A program made the position numbers and the translations under genes. A DNA stretch of 64,000 nucleotides from Blastobasis lacticolella. Taxonomy: Eukaryota > Arthropoda > Insecta > Lepidoptera > Blastobasidae. Within the stretch, counting starts at the first letter, position 1, and every line of letters begins with the position of its first letter. The stretch covers positions 3,868,463 through 3,932,462 of the forward strand of contig LR990051.1 in NCBI GenBank assembly GCA_905147135.1. The letters are read 5' to 3'. The notes beneath the pieces were generated by a model. It saw nothing but the letters and a program-made list of their open reading frames with translations. It did not search any database and was not told where the DNA came from. This document shows, piece by piece, positions 24,115 to 32,019 of the stretch.

Positions 24115-24150
24115 TATATAAGAGTCTTCCAGTAGGATGTAGTATCATTG
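24115..24150 (+). promoter_or_regulatory. Core promoter of ANK1 (TATA + initiator)
   Basis: TATATAAG at 24115-24122 with a TCATTG initiator at 24145-24150 places +1 at about 24147, 32 bp from the first T of the TATA box and 43 nt before the ANK1 ATG. Confidence 0.65.
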
Positions 24151-24189
24151 AAATTCGGGACGTCAAGAAGTAACCAAGCTCTCTAAAAA

Positions 24190-24663
24190 ATGTCTTCGCG
24201 CAAACTTAACAACATTTTTGGCCAAGTAAAGTCTGAAAGGAATAATACTATGTTCCATTTGATTGCTGAAGCAGACCTTGATAATATTTTGGATCGCATT
24301 TGGAACGCGACCCGTCGAAACGAACTGGAGCCAATACTGAAAATAAAGAATGACGACGGGGACACGTGTCTACATAGTGCCGCTAAGATCCTAAGAGAAT
24401 CTCGAGCAGAAAGAATAATTGCTCAACTACTCGACATGGGAGCGGATTTGGACGCGCAAGATGGCACAGGAGACACTGTTTTGCACATAGCAGTAAAACG
24501 AGAGGACTACGTGCTCATCGACTGGCTGGTTTTAATGCGTGCTGATATGAATATAAAAAACAACAGTGGACTAACGGCGTATGAAGTGGCAGAACAAAAC
24601 AATAATTACAAAATGATGAAAATGTTTTCGAGTGAAAAAGAAAAACAAAATCCGAGTGTTTAG
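24190..24663 (+). CDS. Bracovirus-type IkB-like ankyrin protein (ANK1)
   Basis: A 157-aa intronless ankyrin protein. A leader of about 50 residues (with the MFHLIAEADL segment at 21-30 that precedes the repeats in viral ankyrins) is followed by three repeats, about 56-88 (DGDTCLHSAA), 92-121 (TGDTVLHIAV) and 125-150 (SGLTAYEVAE). It has no PEST or N-terminal phosphodegron region. That architecture matches bracovirus ankyrins, which resemble IkB/Cactus without its regulatory ends and hold NF-kB/Rel factors inactive in parasitised caterpillars. The ATG at 24190 is the first in frame and follows a TATA/initiator pair. Intact frame, next to PTP2 on the same strand (590 bp apart). A host ankyrin gene fragment is the alternative, but the size, lack of introns and PTP neighbours argue against it. 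Confidence 0.85.
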   Translation: MSSRKLNNIFGQVKSERNNTMFHLIAEADLDNILDRIWNATRRNELEPILKIKNDDGDTCLHSAAKILRESRAERIIAQLLDMGADLDAQDGTGDTVLHIAVKREDYVLIDWLVLMRADMNIKNNSGLTAYEVAEQNNNYKMMKMFSSEKEKQNPSV

Positions 24664-24951
24664 TGAACAAGCTTAGGTCCATCAGCTTATTGTAATTTTT
24701 AGGGTGTTTAAACATAATTTTGAAGCTATTAATTATATCGTATTGATTAGTATTAGGTAATAAGTTTTATGGATAATTTGATTTTATGAGCCGCAGGTTT
24801 GAAGTGTTTTATTAAATGGGTGAATTTTAAGTCAAGGTAATTTTATTACAAATTAGCAACAGGTTCCCTTACGACTAGTTTGGTCTATACTATTACAATA
24901 TTGTAGTTAAGAGTAATATTATCATTGCCATTAGAATGTAGGTATAATTTA

Positions 24952-25113
24952 ATTAAAGTTTACATTATCTTAACTCAAGTCTGTTACTTAGAAATTCGTA
25001 TCTACTGCGAAAAGTGTCTTTATAAACAAACAAATTTTATGGTTATGTCATTGATAATGTGGACTTGGGGCTTACAATAGATATAAAGAATGAGTTATCA
25101 CTTAATTCCATGT
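24952..25113 (+). repeat. 162-bp direct repeat, copy 1 (upstream of PTP2)
   Basis: Nearly identical (about four mismatches by eye) to 26232-26393, with an exact offset of 1280 bp. It lies in the 5' flank of PTP2 and is non-coding. Together with the shared PTP sequences it shows that a unit of PTP2 plus flank was duplicated in tandem. Confidence 0.9.
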
Positions 25114-25173
25114 AATAGACTTATCAGCAGACGTTCGTGACCCGGGAGTGTCATCCATTGACTCGTCATTTAA

Positions 25174-25232
25174 TATAAGCGCCAGTTGATAGATACTTGT
25201 ATAGTCTTCTTCGGGACCTCATTACGTACAGT
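25174..25232 (+). promoter_or_regulatory. Probable promoter of PTP2
   Basis: TATAAG at 25174-25179 is the better TATA candidate but lacks a strong initiator 30 bp on. Alternatively a weak TATAG at 25200 pairs with ACAGT (25228-25232), giving +1 at 25230 and a 24-nt leader. Which one is used cannot be told from sequence. Confidence 0.4.
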
Positions 25233-25253
25233 CGCATTGTCAAAAAATTAAAA

Positions 25254-26210
25254 ATGTACTTAAATATCGAAGTAAATGACCAAAAAGTAGCTGCAGTGAG
25301 TGAGGACGAATTTAGAAGCAGAAGAAATCAACCCAATTATTTAGAAGTTGTCGGGTCGGAGCATAATTACATCACGTCACAGCCGCTCATTGGATCGTTT
25401 GAGCACTTTTCAAAGCCAGAAAATCAAGACAAAAATCGTTACTTCGACGTCGCCTGCTGGGACGAATCTCGGGTGACAATTACGCCTAAAGAAGGTAATA
25501 CTGATTACATCCATGCTAATTATGTTGATCACTATGGAAGACCCAAGAAGTTTGTGGCGACTCAGGGACCTCTGAAAAAAACAGTTAATCAATTTTGGCA
25601 GATGGTCTGGGAGCAGAATTCTCCAATTATTGTCATGCTAACAGGATTCCAGGATAATGGGAATGAAAAATGTGCGCAATACTGGGCTACTTCTCGTGAC
25701 AAACAAGATATTTTTAAAACCAATGATTTTTCAATCAGAACATTATTAGAGATCAAGGACAATTCAGGATACATTAGGTCACTATTTGAAGTTTATAATT
25801 CTACCACCGATGAAACGAGAGTGACACTACATTATCGGTACGTAGATTGGCCAGAGCATGGAACACCTCTCAACAGTAAATCATTTTTAAACTTTATTAG
25901 AGATATAAATACGCAATATCAAAACGCTTTGAACAAAGCAGTGAGTGGGCCAGCACCTGGACCTATTATTGTTCACTGTAGTGCTGGGGTCGGAAGAACA
26001 GGAACTTTTTGCGCTATAGATTCTTGTATCTATCAACTAGCAAGAACCAAAAAAGTCTCAGTACCCAAAATTGTAATGCAGATACGCGAACAGCGGCATT
26101 TAAGTGTTTTAACTGAAGAACAATATAAATATATTTACACTGTTCTGCATGACTTATTGCAGTTATTTGAAATTTATCCTATGATAAGGGAACTCTTTTG
26201 TGTGCCTTGA
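25254..26210 (+). CDS. Bracovirus-type protein tyrosine phosphatase, intact catalytic loop (PTP2)
   Basis: A 318-aa intronless classical PTP. The open frame extends upstream to 25197 without an ATG; the first ATG (25254) is chosen. Motifs in order: KNRYFDV 60-66, DYIHANY 84-90, ATQGPL 102-107, FWQMVWE 114-120, QYW 142-144, WPE 199-201, catalytic HCSAGVGRTG 241-250 (Cys242, Arg248), and the Q-loop region QRHLSVLTEEQY 280-291. The acid loop has Glu for the usual Asp, as in some natural PTPs, and the first Q-loop glutamine is Leu, so activity may be present but altered. In bracoviruses such enzymes enter haemocytes and disturb cytoskeleton and phagocytosis signalling. It follows ANK1 and precedes the PTP3 fragment, its tandem paralog. 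The frame is fully open. Confidence 0.9.
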   Translation: MYLNIEVNDQKVAAVSEDEFRSRRNQPNYLEVVGSEHNYITSQPLIGSFEHFSKPENQDKNRYFDVACWDESRVTITPKEGNTDYIHANYVDHYGRPKKFVATQGPLKKTVNQFWQMVWEQNSPIIVMLTGFQDNGNEKCAQYWATSRDKQDIFKTNDFSIRTLLEIKDNSGYIRSLFEVYNSTTDETRVTLHYRYVDWPEHGTPLNSKSFLNFIRDINTQYQNALNKAVSGPAPGPIIVHCSAGVGRTGTFCAIDSCIYQLARTKKVSVPKIVMQIREQRHLSVLTEEQYKYIYTVLHDLLQLFEIYPMIRELFCVP

Positions 26211-26231
26211 CTGATGTACACATTTGTTTTG

Positions 26232-26400
26232 ATTAAAGTTTACATGATCTTAACTCAAGTCTGTTTCTCAGAAATTCGTATCTACTGCGAAAAGTGTCTT
26301 TATAAACAAACAAATTTTATGGTTATGTCATTGATAATGTGGACTTGGGGCTTACAATAGATATAAAGAATGAGTTATCACTTAATTCCACTTAATTCCA
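26232..26400 (+). repeat. 162-bp direct repeat, copy 2, with deletion junction
   Basis: Second copy of 24952-25113. Its last ten bases, CTTAATTCCA, are doubled (26381-26400), and the sequence then jumps straight into the 3' part of a PTP. That marks a deletion or recombination junction removing the promoter and about three quarters of the PTP3 gene. Confidence 0.88.
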
Positions 26401-26403
26401 TGA

Positions 26404-26628
26404 AATGCACCCACTGGACCTGTTATTGTTCACTGCAGTGCTGGGATTGGAAGAAGTGGGACGTTTTGTGCTATAAACTCATGTGTAACTCAATTAGCAA
26501 GGACCGAGAAACTTTCAGTGCCCGAAACTGTGATACAAATACGAGAACAAAGACGCTCAAGTGTTTTCGCTGTAGAACAATATGTATTTATTTATACTGT
26601 GCTTCATGAGTTTTTGCGGCTATTTTGA
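26404..26628 (+). pseudogene. 3' fragment of a third bracovirus-type PTP (PTP3)
   Basis: The frame is open from 26404 to the TGA at 26626-26628 and encodes the last 74 or so residues of a PTP: catalytic loop HCSAGIGRSG (Cys present, the usual Thr replaced by Ser), then the region corresponding to the Q-loop and last helix (REQRRSSVFAVEQY). By eye about 70% identical to PTP2 over 70 residues, and the homology continues past the stop into the 3' flank (ACTCTTTTGTG, CTTGACTGATGTA). There is no start codon, promoter or N-terminal 240 residues, so it cannot make a working enzyme. Confidence 0.88.
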
Positions 26629-26639
26629 CATGTATTCTG

Positions 26640-26965
26640 AAGTGAGACAACTCTTTTGTGACCCTTGACTGATGTATTGTGCACATTTGTACTAATTATG
26701 AGCCAATATTCTACACAGAAACAATATATAATCGTTATTAGAATGTATGTCGTAATTGATTAAAACTTTTGAAGGAATTGTCACTGTGATTTTCGCGAAA
26801 TAAAACTACGCGCATACCCCTCGTTTTGTTTTTTTTTTCTTCTAATTATCAGCCTGGCAATCAAATGAAAAGAATACTCATATGGTATTGTCATTCTAGA
26901 GCAAAAATAGACCAAAGATGACCTACATTATAATCTTTTCATTGTTAAACCGATCTTAGTCCCAG
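26640..26965. other. 3' flank of PTP3 and spacer to ANK2
   Basis: Continues homologous to the flank of PTP2 for about 60 bp. ATTAGAATGTATG at about 26736 echoes ATTAGAATGTAGG at about 24931, suggesting the duplicated unit reached upstream of the 162-bp repeat. A T-run lies at about 26828. No gene. Confidence 0.5.
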
Positions 26966-26975
26966 ATATGGGTCA

Positions 26976-27007
26976 TATAAAAGGAAAATTGTGTGCCAGT
27001 TTTCAGT
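26976..27007 (+). promoter_or_regulatory. Core promoter of ANK2 (TATA + initiator)
   Basis: TATAAAAG at 26976-26983 and a TCAGT initiator at 27003-27007 (+1 at 27005, 29 bp from the TATA start) with a 53-nt leader to the ANK2 ATG. A textbook arthropod arrangement, retained although the gene body is broken. Confidence 0.7.
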
Positions 27008-27057
27008 ACTCCATTTTCGTCTGTCACAACTTAACTCCTGTAATGTTTCTTAAAAAA

Positions 27058-27423
27058 ATGGATTCTGCAACTATTTTAAATATTTTTAAAAAAATGCCAT
27101 CAGCTGGCACTAATGTATTCCATGAGATTGTTACCGAAGGCTCTCTTGTATTTTTGGAACGAGTCAGTCGGTTTATAATGCCCTCAAACAGGTTTCTCCT
27201 GCAAGAACGAAACTGCAGTGGACAGGAATGTGTCCATATCGTTGCCTACCTTCATACAGGGCAACTTGCAATAGATCTGATGGAAAAACTTTTGAGTTTG
27301 GGCGCTAATATCAACGCCAAGAATCGAACTGGCAATTCGGTTCTTCATCAGGCTGTTGTTAGTAAAAACTACGACCTTGTTAAGTGGGAAGGACTTATTA
27401 AGCCTTCTCGGCCTCATGGCTAA
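27058..27423 (+). pseudogene. Truncated bracovirus-type ankyrin gene (ANK2)
   Basis: The frame from ATG 27058 has about 110 residues of ankyrin-type sequence: a leader with NVFHEIVTEGSLVFLERV (the segment typical of bracovirus ankyrins), a first repeat including GQECVHIVAYLHTGQ and LLSLGANINAKN, and the start of a second (TGNSVLHQAVVSKNYDLVKW). At 27387 the frame runs into an unrelated 119-bp repeat that adds EGLIKPSRPHG and a stop. The missing part would be the last repeat or more, so the product is about three quarters of a normal viral ankyrin. An in-frame ATG also occurs at 26968, upstream of the predicted transcription start, and was not used. ANK2 is clearly different in sequence from ANK1, an old paralog rather than a recent copy. 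Confidence 0.82.
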
Positions 27424-27500
27424 GATCAAAGTGTATATAGACTTTGATCTTACAAACTTCAATCTATTAATTAAATTTCGTAAATAATTAAATATAATTT
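27382..27500 (+). repeat. 119-bp direct repeat with U2 snRNA-like head, copy 1
   Basis: One mismatch separates this from 27621-27739 (offset 239 bp). Positions 27403-27435 match the 5' end of spliceosomal U2 snRNA (CTTCTCGGCCT.ATGGCTAA then GATCAAAGTGTA) almost perfectly. Just after, AAGATCAAAGT (27422-27432) is mirrored by ACTTTGATCTT (27441-27451), an 11-bp-arm hairpin unlike true U2, and the rest is AT-rich. It is thus a U2-derived or U2-headed mobile fragment, not a U2 gene. Its left edge cuts ANK2. Confidence 0.8.
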
Positions 27501-27620
27501 ATTTAATGCCGTAAGATGGACGGCGGAGAATGAGGTTCATCTAATAAGATTGCAAGTTCAATGATTTTCATGCTTGCAATCTTTGATTACTTGGTTTGGA
27601 GCCTAGGCAACTGCGGGAGT
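27501..27620. other. Spacer between the U2-like repeats
   Basis: 120 bp containing a hairpin (AAGATTGCAAG at 27546-27556 against CTTGCAATCTT at about 27573-27583) and a GC-richer end near 27600-27620. It does not resemble downstream U2 sequence. With the repeats it makes a 358-bp structure of unit 239 bp. Confidence 0.6.
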
Positions 27621-27739
27621 AAGCGGGAAGGACTTATTAAGCCTTCTCGGCCTCATGGCTAAGATCAAAGTGTATATAGACTTTGATCTTACAAACTTCA
27701 ATCTATTAATTAAATTTCGTAAATAATTAAATATAATTT
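27621..27739 (+). repeat. 119-bp direct repeat with U2 snRNA-like head, copy 2
   Basis: Second copy of 27382-27500, with the U2-like stretch at 27642-27674 and the same hairpin. It ends in a T-run (27735-27746), after which no viral or U2 homology is seen. Confidence 0.8.
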
Positions 27740-27746
27740 TTTTTTT

Positions 27747-28790
27747 GTTAACATCGATAAGTGGGACCTGTGAAAACTTTTATAAGCCTGAAAATTTGTA
27801 CGTAAAAAATACAAATCCGCTCATTATTTCATCACTCAATATCAAAAATTTATTCAATACACATACGAGAGATCACTGTTGAAAGAATTATAATTTTGAG
27901 TTCAAATACTCTAGGTAAGGACTATCAGTCATTAGTCATAATTTCCGTGAGCACTAAGCTCAAATGTAATACCGACTTTAGAAAACTATAGCAGGAAAAA
28001 GACTCAAAAACTTATAAATAGTTCGATTCAAAAGATCATTTTTGAGCTACTGACTGGAGACAAAAGAGATAAGATTTGACCTAAGTCTGATCCTGGCGAG
28101 GGAAAACCCCAATTGTTAAATAATGGGAAGATAAAAATTTTACTAAGAGGCAAATATCTTGAAGAAGAGAACATAAAAAACATCACATTTTAAGTGTTTT
28201 GAGCGTGCTGATTAACACAAAATTTTACAGTTAAAAAAACCATTTTTTTTTATTTACAAATTTTTTTTGGTTTGGAATTTATAATTCGACATCAAAATCA
28301 TCCCTGTTTATCTAATATAGTTAGAGCATTATTACGTAATAATAATTTTGTTAAATAAATCATTGAATATTTCAGACCAATACAATGTTAGAGCCCCACT
28401 GCTCGGCACGTCCATTTCTACAGCTGACAAATGGCCACATAATGTAAAAAGCAAGACACTAAGTATTCTCTGCTAAAGTCTCATCGCATTACCATTCAGC
28501 GTCACACCGTAACATTGGCTGCGACACAGACATATCTCCTTGGATAACACGCCACAGTCCGCCACTAACATATTAACCGACTCATTATGAGATACAAAGC
28601 GACAATACCTTTTCAACTCCACCCTGTATGAACATGAATGATTGCGCTTCGACTCTTAACAAAGAGCGGGGAATATAAACATTCAACACAATAATTTGTA
28701 TTTTGACACGCCTGCTTACACGTAACAAATTCTAGCGACAATATACATTGCCAGTTTCGATTGTGATTACTCCGTCTTTACAGAACAAAA
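27747..28790. other. AT-rich right flank of the viral block
   Basis: No viral gene, host exon or recognisable transposon. The right border of virus-derived DNA is at 27387 or somewhere in this tract. Confidence 0.4.
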
Positions 28791-29110
28791 CTGGCAATGG
28801 ATGGTGATTTAAGCGATGTGTGGGTAGGAGGACGCTGTCGCTGGAGGTTTAGTGATGGGCAGCGCCGCGTGTCCCCGGGAGCGTTGTCGATTAATAACGT
28901 TTACAAGATGAAAGCCGCTGAGCTGTTAGTCGCGATGCGTTCCAGAAATAAAAGGCGGCGAGCGATAAACTCAGCTGGGGATGTTCGTACGTGGGTTGGC
29001 CACGCGGCGCGGGATCTTTGTGTTTATTTACAACCTACCGACTTAAAGGATTTCGATGCAGATAGTGCTCATGGTGCCGCAGCTGATAGGTTTTATTCTG
29101 TACTGTTTTA
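28790..29110. promoter_or_regulatory. GC-richer patch with homeobox-like words
   Basis: CpG-rich with GATTAATAACG, GCGATAAACTC and repeated GGCGGCGAGC words. A 104-codon frame is open here but has no domain and low-complexity basic composition. A candidate conserved non-coding element. Confidence 0.28.
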
Positions 29111-29740
29111 ATGGCACCTAGTTATTAACGTAGGAATACGCTTCTTAAAGAATTTTTTAAATTTCAGTATACTTGATTTTACACTTCCATTTGAAAGGGT
29201 TTGTAAAGTTAAATAATATGTACCTAGTTAGTAGGTACATGTTTTGTAGTGGATATTGTAAAATAAACGATTTGCCTATGATCATGGAATAGAAAACGTT
29301 GCCTAAACTTGTGTTCCTCGAACAGAATAGTCTGAATATCTTATACCCTCCATCTTTCGTGTCACTTGCTGCCAGGTGACCTACCTATTAGTAAAAGTCA
29401 AACATTTTTACAGCAAGCAATCATGGTCACAGCCGGCGGCGCAACATAAAATATTACGCGTGCAACTAATAGGTGGCACCGCGTTAAGGAGCACATAAAT
29501 TAGCTGTGTTGTGACGCCATCTGTTTGTCGATATGTCATGTGTACATCACTATATGGGAAATGTATGGAGTTGTTGATACATTTTTTGTTATGATTGGCA
29601 TATTAGCTGGTTGAAAGCAGCAACTTCAGCGTATAATAACATAATATAACATATAATTTACAAATAAAATTATAATAGATAGTTTGCTGGGAAAATAAAT
29701 ACACGCCAACCTACTTTGACGGATGTTTCTTTTTTGCAAA
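29110..29740. other. Non-coding, nothing recognised
   Basis: AT-rich DNA without a gene or clear repeat. Confidence 0.4.
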
Positions 29741-29744
29741 TATA

Positions 29745-30300
29745 TCTATTTATTTTATTTAACAATTTATTGCACACAATATAAAGTATACAGAAATTAC
29801 AAAATTAAAGACGACACAACAGGCACTACTTATTTCTAAGAAGAAATCTCTTCCAGCAGGCCTATAGAAGAGAGACATTTAGATTATAGGGGATGAGACG
29901 TGCGCAATAGTTTAATATATACATATTTAATAAACTACATAAATAATTATAAATAAGATACTAAATACACACAATAGTATATATATAAATACACATACAT
30001 ATATACATAATAAAATATATACAGGTATTGTAGAACATTCAGGCACATAAGGAAAGATAATGTTCCTTTACACGCTTTTTAAAGATTGCTATAGATTGAC
30101 AATCGCGCACTTCGTGCGGAAGAGAATTCCACAGTCTTGCGGCATGTACAGTGAAGGAGTAGGAGTAGAAGTCGGAATGGTGGATGGGGATGTCCAGCGA
30201 CGATCTAACACTGGAACGACACGGTTTGTCTTGTGGACGAGAAAAGTGGAATCGGTCACGGAGGTATGAGGGAGCGGAAGGATTAAATAAATAACTAAAC
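29745..30300 (-). repeat. LINE 3' region fragment
   Basis: TTTATTTAACAATTTATTGC then CACAA, and further on CAACAGGC and AAGAAATCTCTTCCAGCAGGC, parallels 63035-63130 (TTTATTGCACAA, CAACAGGCGGCC, GCGATTTCTTCCAGGCAACC) and a piece at 5690-5710. On the minus strand this is the end of a non-LTR element with an AATAAA-rich tail. 30095-30240 (GTGCGGAAGAGAATTCCACA) is the decayed upstream part. Confidence 0.5.
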
Positions 30301-30549
30301 TAAACACTACTACTAATACTAATACTGACTAGTTTCAACTTTACACAGGATTGTATGTAATAGGCAAAGATAAAGAGCATAGATAGAGCCTATCATACAA
30401 AAAGCTAGTATATTAAGATGACCAAGGCCACCAAAGGAGACTGGGTAAGTATGTAGGGGAAGTGGACTATGGCCAAATAACAACATCGGTATAGTATTTA
30501 CATTTAGCATCCTCAAATACATCCTTGTAGAGAAGGGATTCAAAATCTG

Positions 30550-30965
30550 ACCGGCAATTCTTAAAAAAACACATTTTGGCACATTTTGTATGGGAAGTGC
30601 TCTTTACTATGATCCGATGGAGTTATCGTTACAGTATATGGGTTGAACACCTTTAACTTTATTCTTATACTGCATAATATTAATATCGGACCCGGCAGTT
30701 TCGAAAAAAAAGCATCCATTTTTCTCGAAACTGCCGGGACCGATTTTGATGTCATGCGGCATAAGAACGTAGCTTGAAGTCCTCAACCTATACTCCGTAA
30801 TCATGTCGCTGCTGGTTCAAAGAATACGGCACTTGTCATACAAATGTGACAAATAAATGCTTTTTTCTCGAAACTGCCGGGACCGATTTTGATGCCATCT
30901 TGTACAAATATGCAGCTGAGGCACCCTAACCCATAGGTTGACCAGAAAGCTGCTGGTTCATAGAC
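30550..30965. repeat. Imperfect repeat array around CGAAACTGCCGGGACCGATT
   Basis: The core TCTCGAAACTGCCGGGACCG occurs at about 30723-30742 and again at about 30866-30885 (143-bp spacing), each followed by ATTTTGATG.CAT and, about 90 bp later, TGCTGGTTCA. An inverted piece CCCGGCAGTTTCGA lies just upstream at about 30691. Flanks include TTTTTTTCTCG runs. The family is unknown. Confidence 0.6.
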
Positions 30966-31540
30966 CACTTTTGCCCGGTCCCTTTTACAATAGCAGTGGG
31001 TATGGAGGCGTATTTTATATTACACCTGATAGTAGTGGTAGATAGTGGAAAAGGGACGATGAGGTCGAAGATAGAGCATGTCTGGAAGTTCATTCTATTT
31101 ATATTTTAAGTGTAGTCTATTTATATTTTTCACAGAATTGAAATTTTTTAATTTATTAAAAAATATATTAATTAATAAATATACATATACCTACATACAC
31201 TTCCATTCTCGCTTCCCACAGGAGGCAGTAGACAATCGTTTGTCACAAGCAACGATGCTGACACATCTCTTAAACGACATCCAAATTTATACATCTTTTT
31301 TACATAAGCTAGTTAGGTATTTGACTGGCATCTCACTCGATGGTACATATACTAAAAAATATTTAATTTATTTTATCGAAATCCCAAATTACAGTATCAG
31401 CTCTATATAGTTACTTAATGCAGTGTGAGGGATGTCGTTATTTTCGCTCGCACCGGAGGCCCGCGGCGGTGGATCCCTGGACGGCTGCGCCTACGCCGAA
31501 GCGACGCTCTCCTCTTTCATTCTCTCTCTTCTCTTACGCT
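30965..31540. other. Intergenic DNA, minor repeat pieces
   Basis: 31300-31340 (TAGTTAGGTATTTGACTGGC) resembles the repeat at 32280-32310. No coding exon was recognised. Confidence 0.4.
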
Positions 31541-31544
31541 CTCT

Positions 31545-31690
31545 AATTTTTTTTGTTATACCCTAGGGTGGCACAAGGACGGACGGTCCATCTGATGGAA
31601 ACCAGGACATCTGCAACCTGAAACTGCAAAGGGGAGCGGATGCGGTGCCGTCTGCCTTTGATATTTTCCTAATTAAGGGAAATTTCGGTT
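31545..31690 (+). repeat. Poly-T-headed repeat, related to 63515-63740
   Basis: A T-run, then CACAAGGACGGACGGTCCA and GGAGCGGATGCGGTGCC, matching ACAAGGACGGATGGTCCA and GGGAGCGGATGCGACG at 63537-63602. Confidence 0.6.
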
Positions 31691-31742
31691 AAGTCGTCGA
31701 CGATTCTTACACTCGTATTCACAATCAATACCTAATTGTTTA

Positions 31743-31917
31743 AGGGCCGGTTTTTCAATCCTCGAATAAAACAAATCAGTATGATAAGTTACTATGCGAC
31801 TAAAATAAAATTGAATCATTACTTCATAATTGTAAAGGATTATAGTTTGTTTTAATTTGGCAGTGTATTACTTTGTCGGGCAAATAAACTTCATCTGAGG
31901 ATTGAAAAATCGGCCCT
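31743..31917. mobile_element. Foldback MITE with GGGCCG termini
   Basis: Terminal inverted repeats of about 20 bp (GGGCCGGTTTTTCAATCCTC against its complement at 31897-31916, one mismatch) enclose 135 bp of AT-rich, non-coding DNA. A non-autonomous DNA transposon; the superfamily cannot be assigned safely. Confidence 0.75.
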
Positions 31918-32019
31918 AAGTAAAATAGCGTTACTAAATGCGTTCTCACAGTGCTCGTCTGTGGTTGTTTAATACGGCTCCATGATTTATCAATTTCGTA
32001 AATTTTGACGGACGCTTAG

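Larger units (their letters stand above)
22388..27387. mobile_element. Bracovirus-derived segment remnant (PTP/ankyrin gene cluster)
   Basis: Five intronless gene units of just two families, protein tyrosine phosphatase (three) and IkB-like ankyrin (two), lie together inside transposon-littered lepidopteran DNA. These two families are the commonest gene classes of bracoviruses (polydnaviruses of braconid wasps), often share a segment, and PTP/ankyrin circles are known to integrate into caterpillar DNA. Insects' own PTPs are multi-exon and multidomain, so a host origin is unlikely. The true borders are not resolved; the limits given run from the outer end of PTP1 to the break in ANK2. A wasp proviral locus is the alternative, but the flanking Lep1-like Helitrons and SINEs favour a lepidopteran chromosome. 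Confidence 0.85.

Noticed and set aside
25197..25253. Longer PTP2 protein starting at 25197
   Set aside because: The upstream codons contain no ATG; the first ATG in frame is at 25254.
26968..27057. ANK2 starting at 26968
   Set aside because: That ATG precedes the TATA box and initiator, so it should not be in the mRNA; the residues before 27058 do not look ankyrin-like.
27403..27435. U2 snRNA gene
   Set aside because: Only the first 33 nt or so match; the branch-site pairing region and all later stems are replaced by a hairpin and AT-rich DNA.
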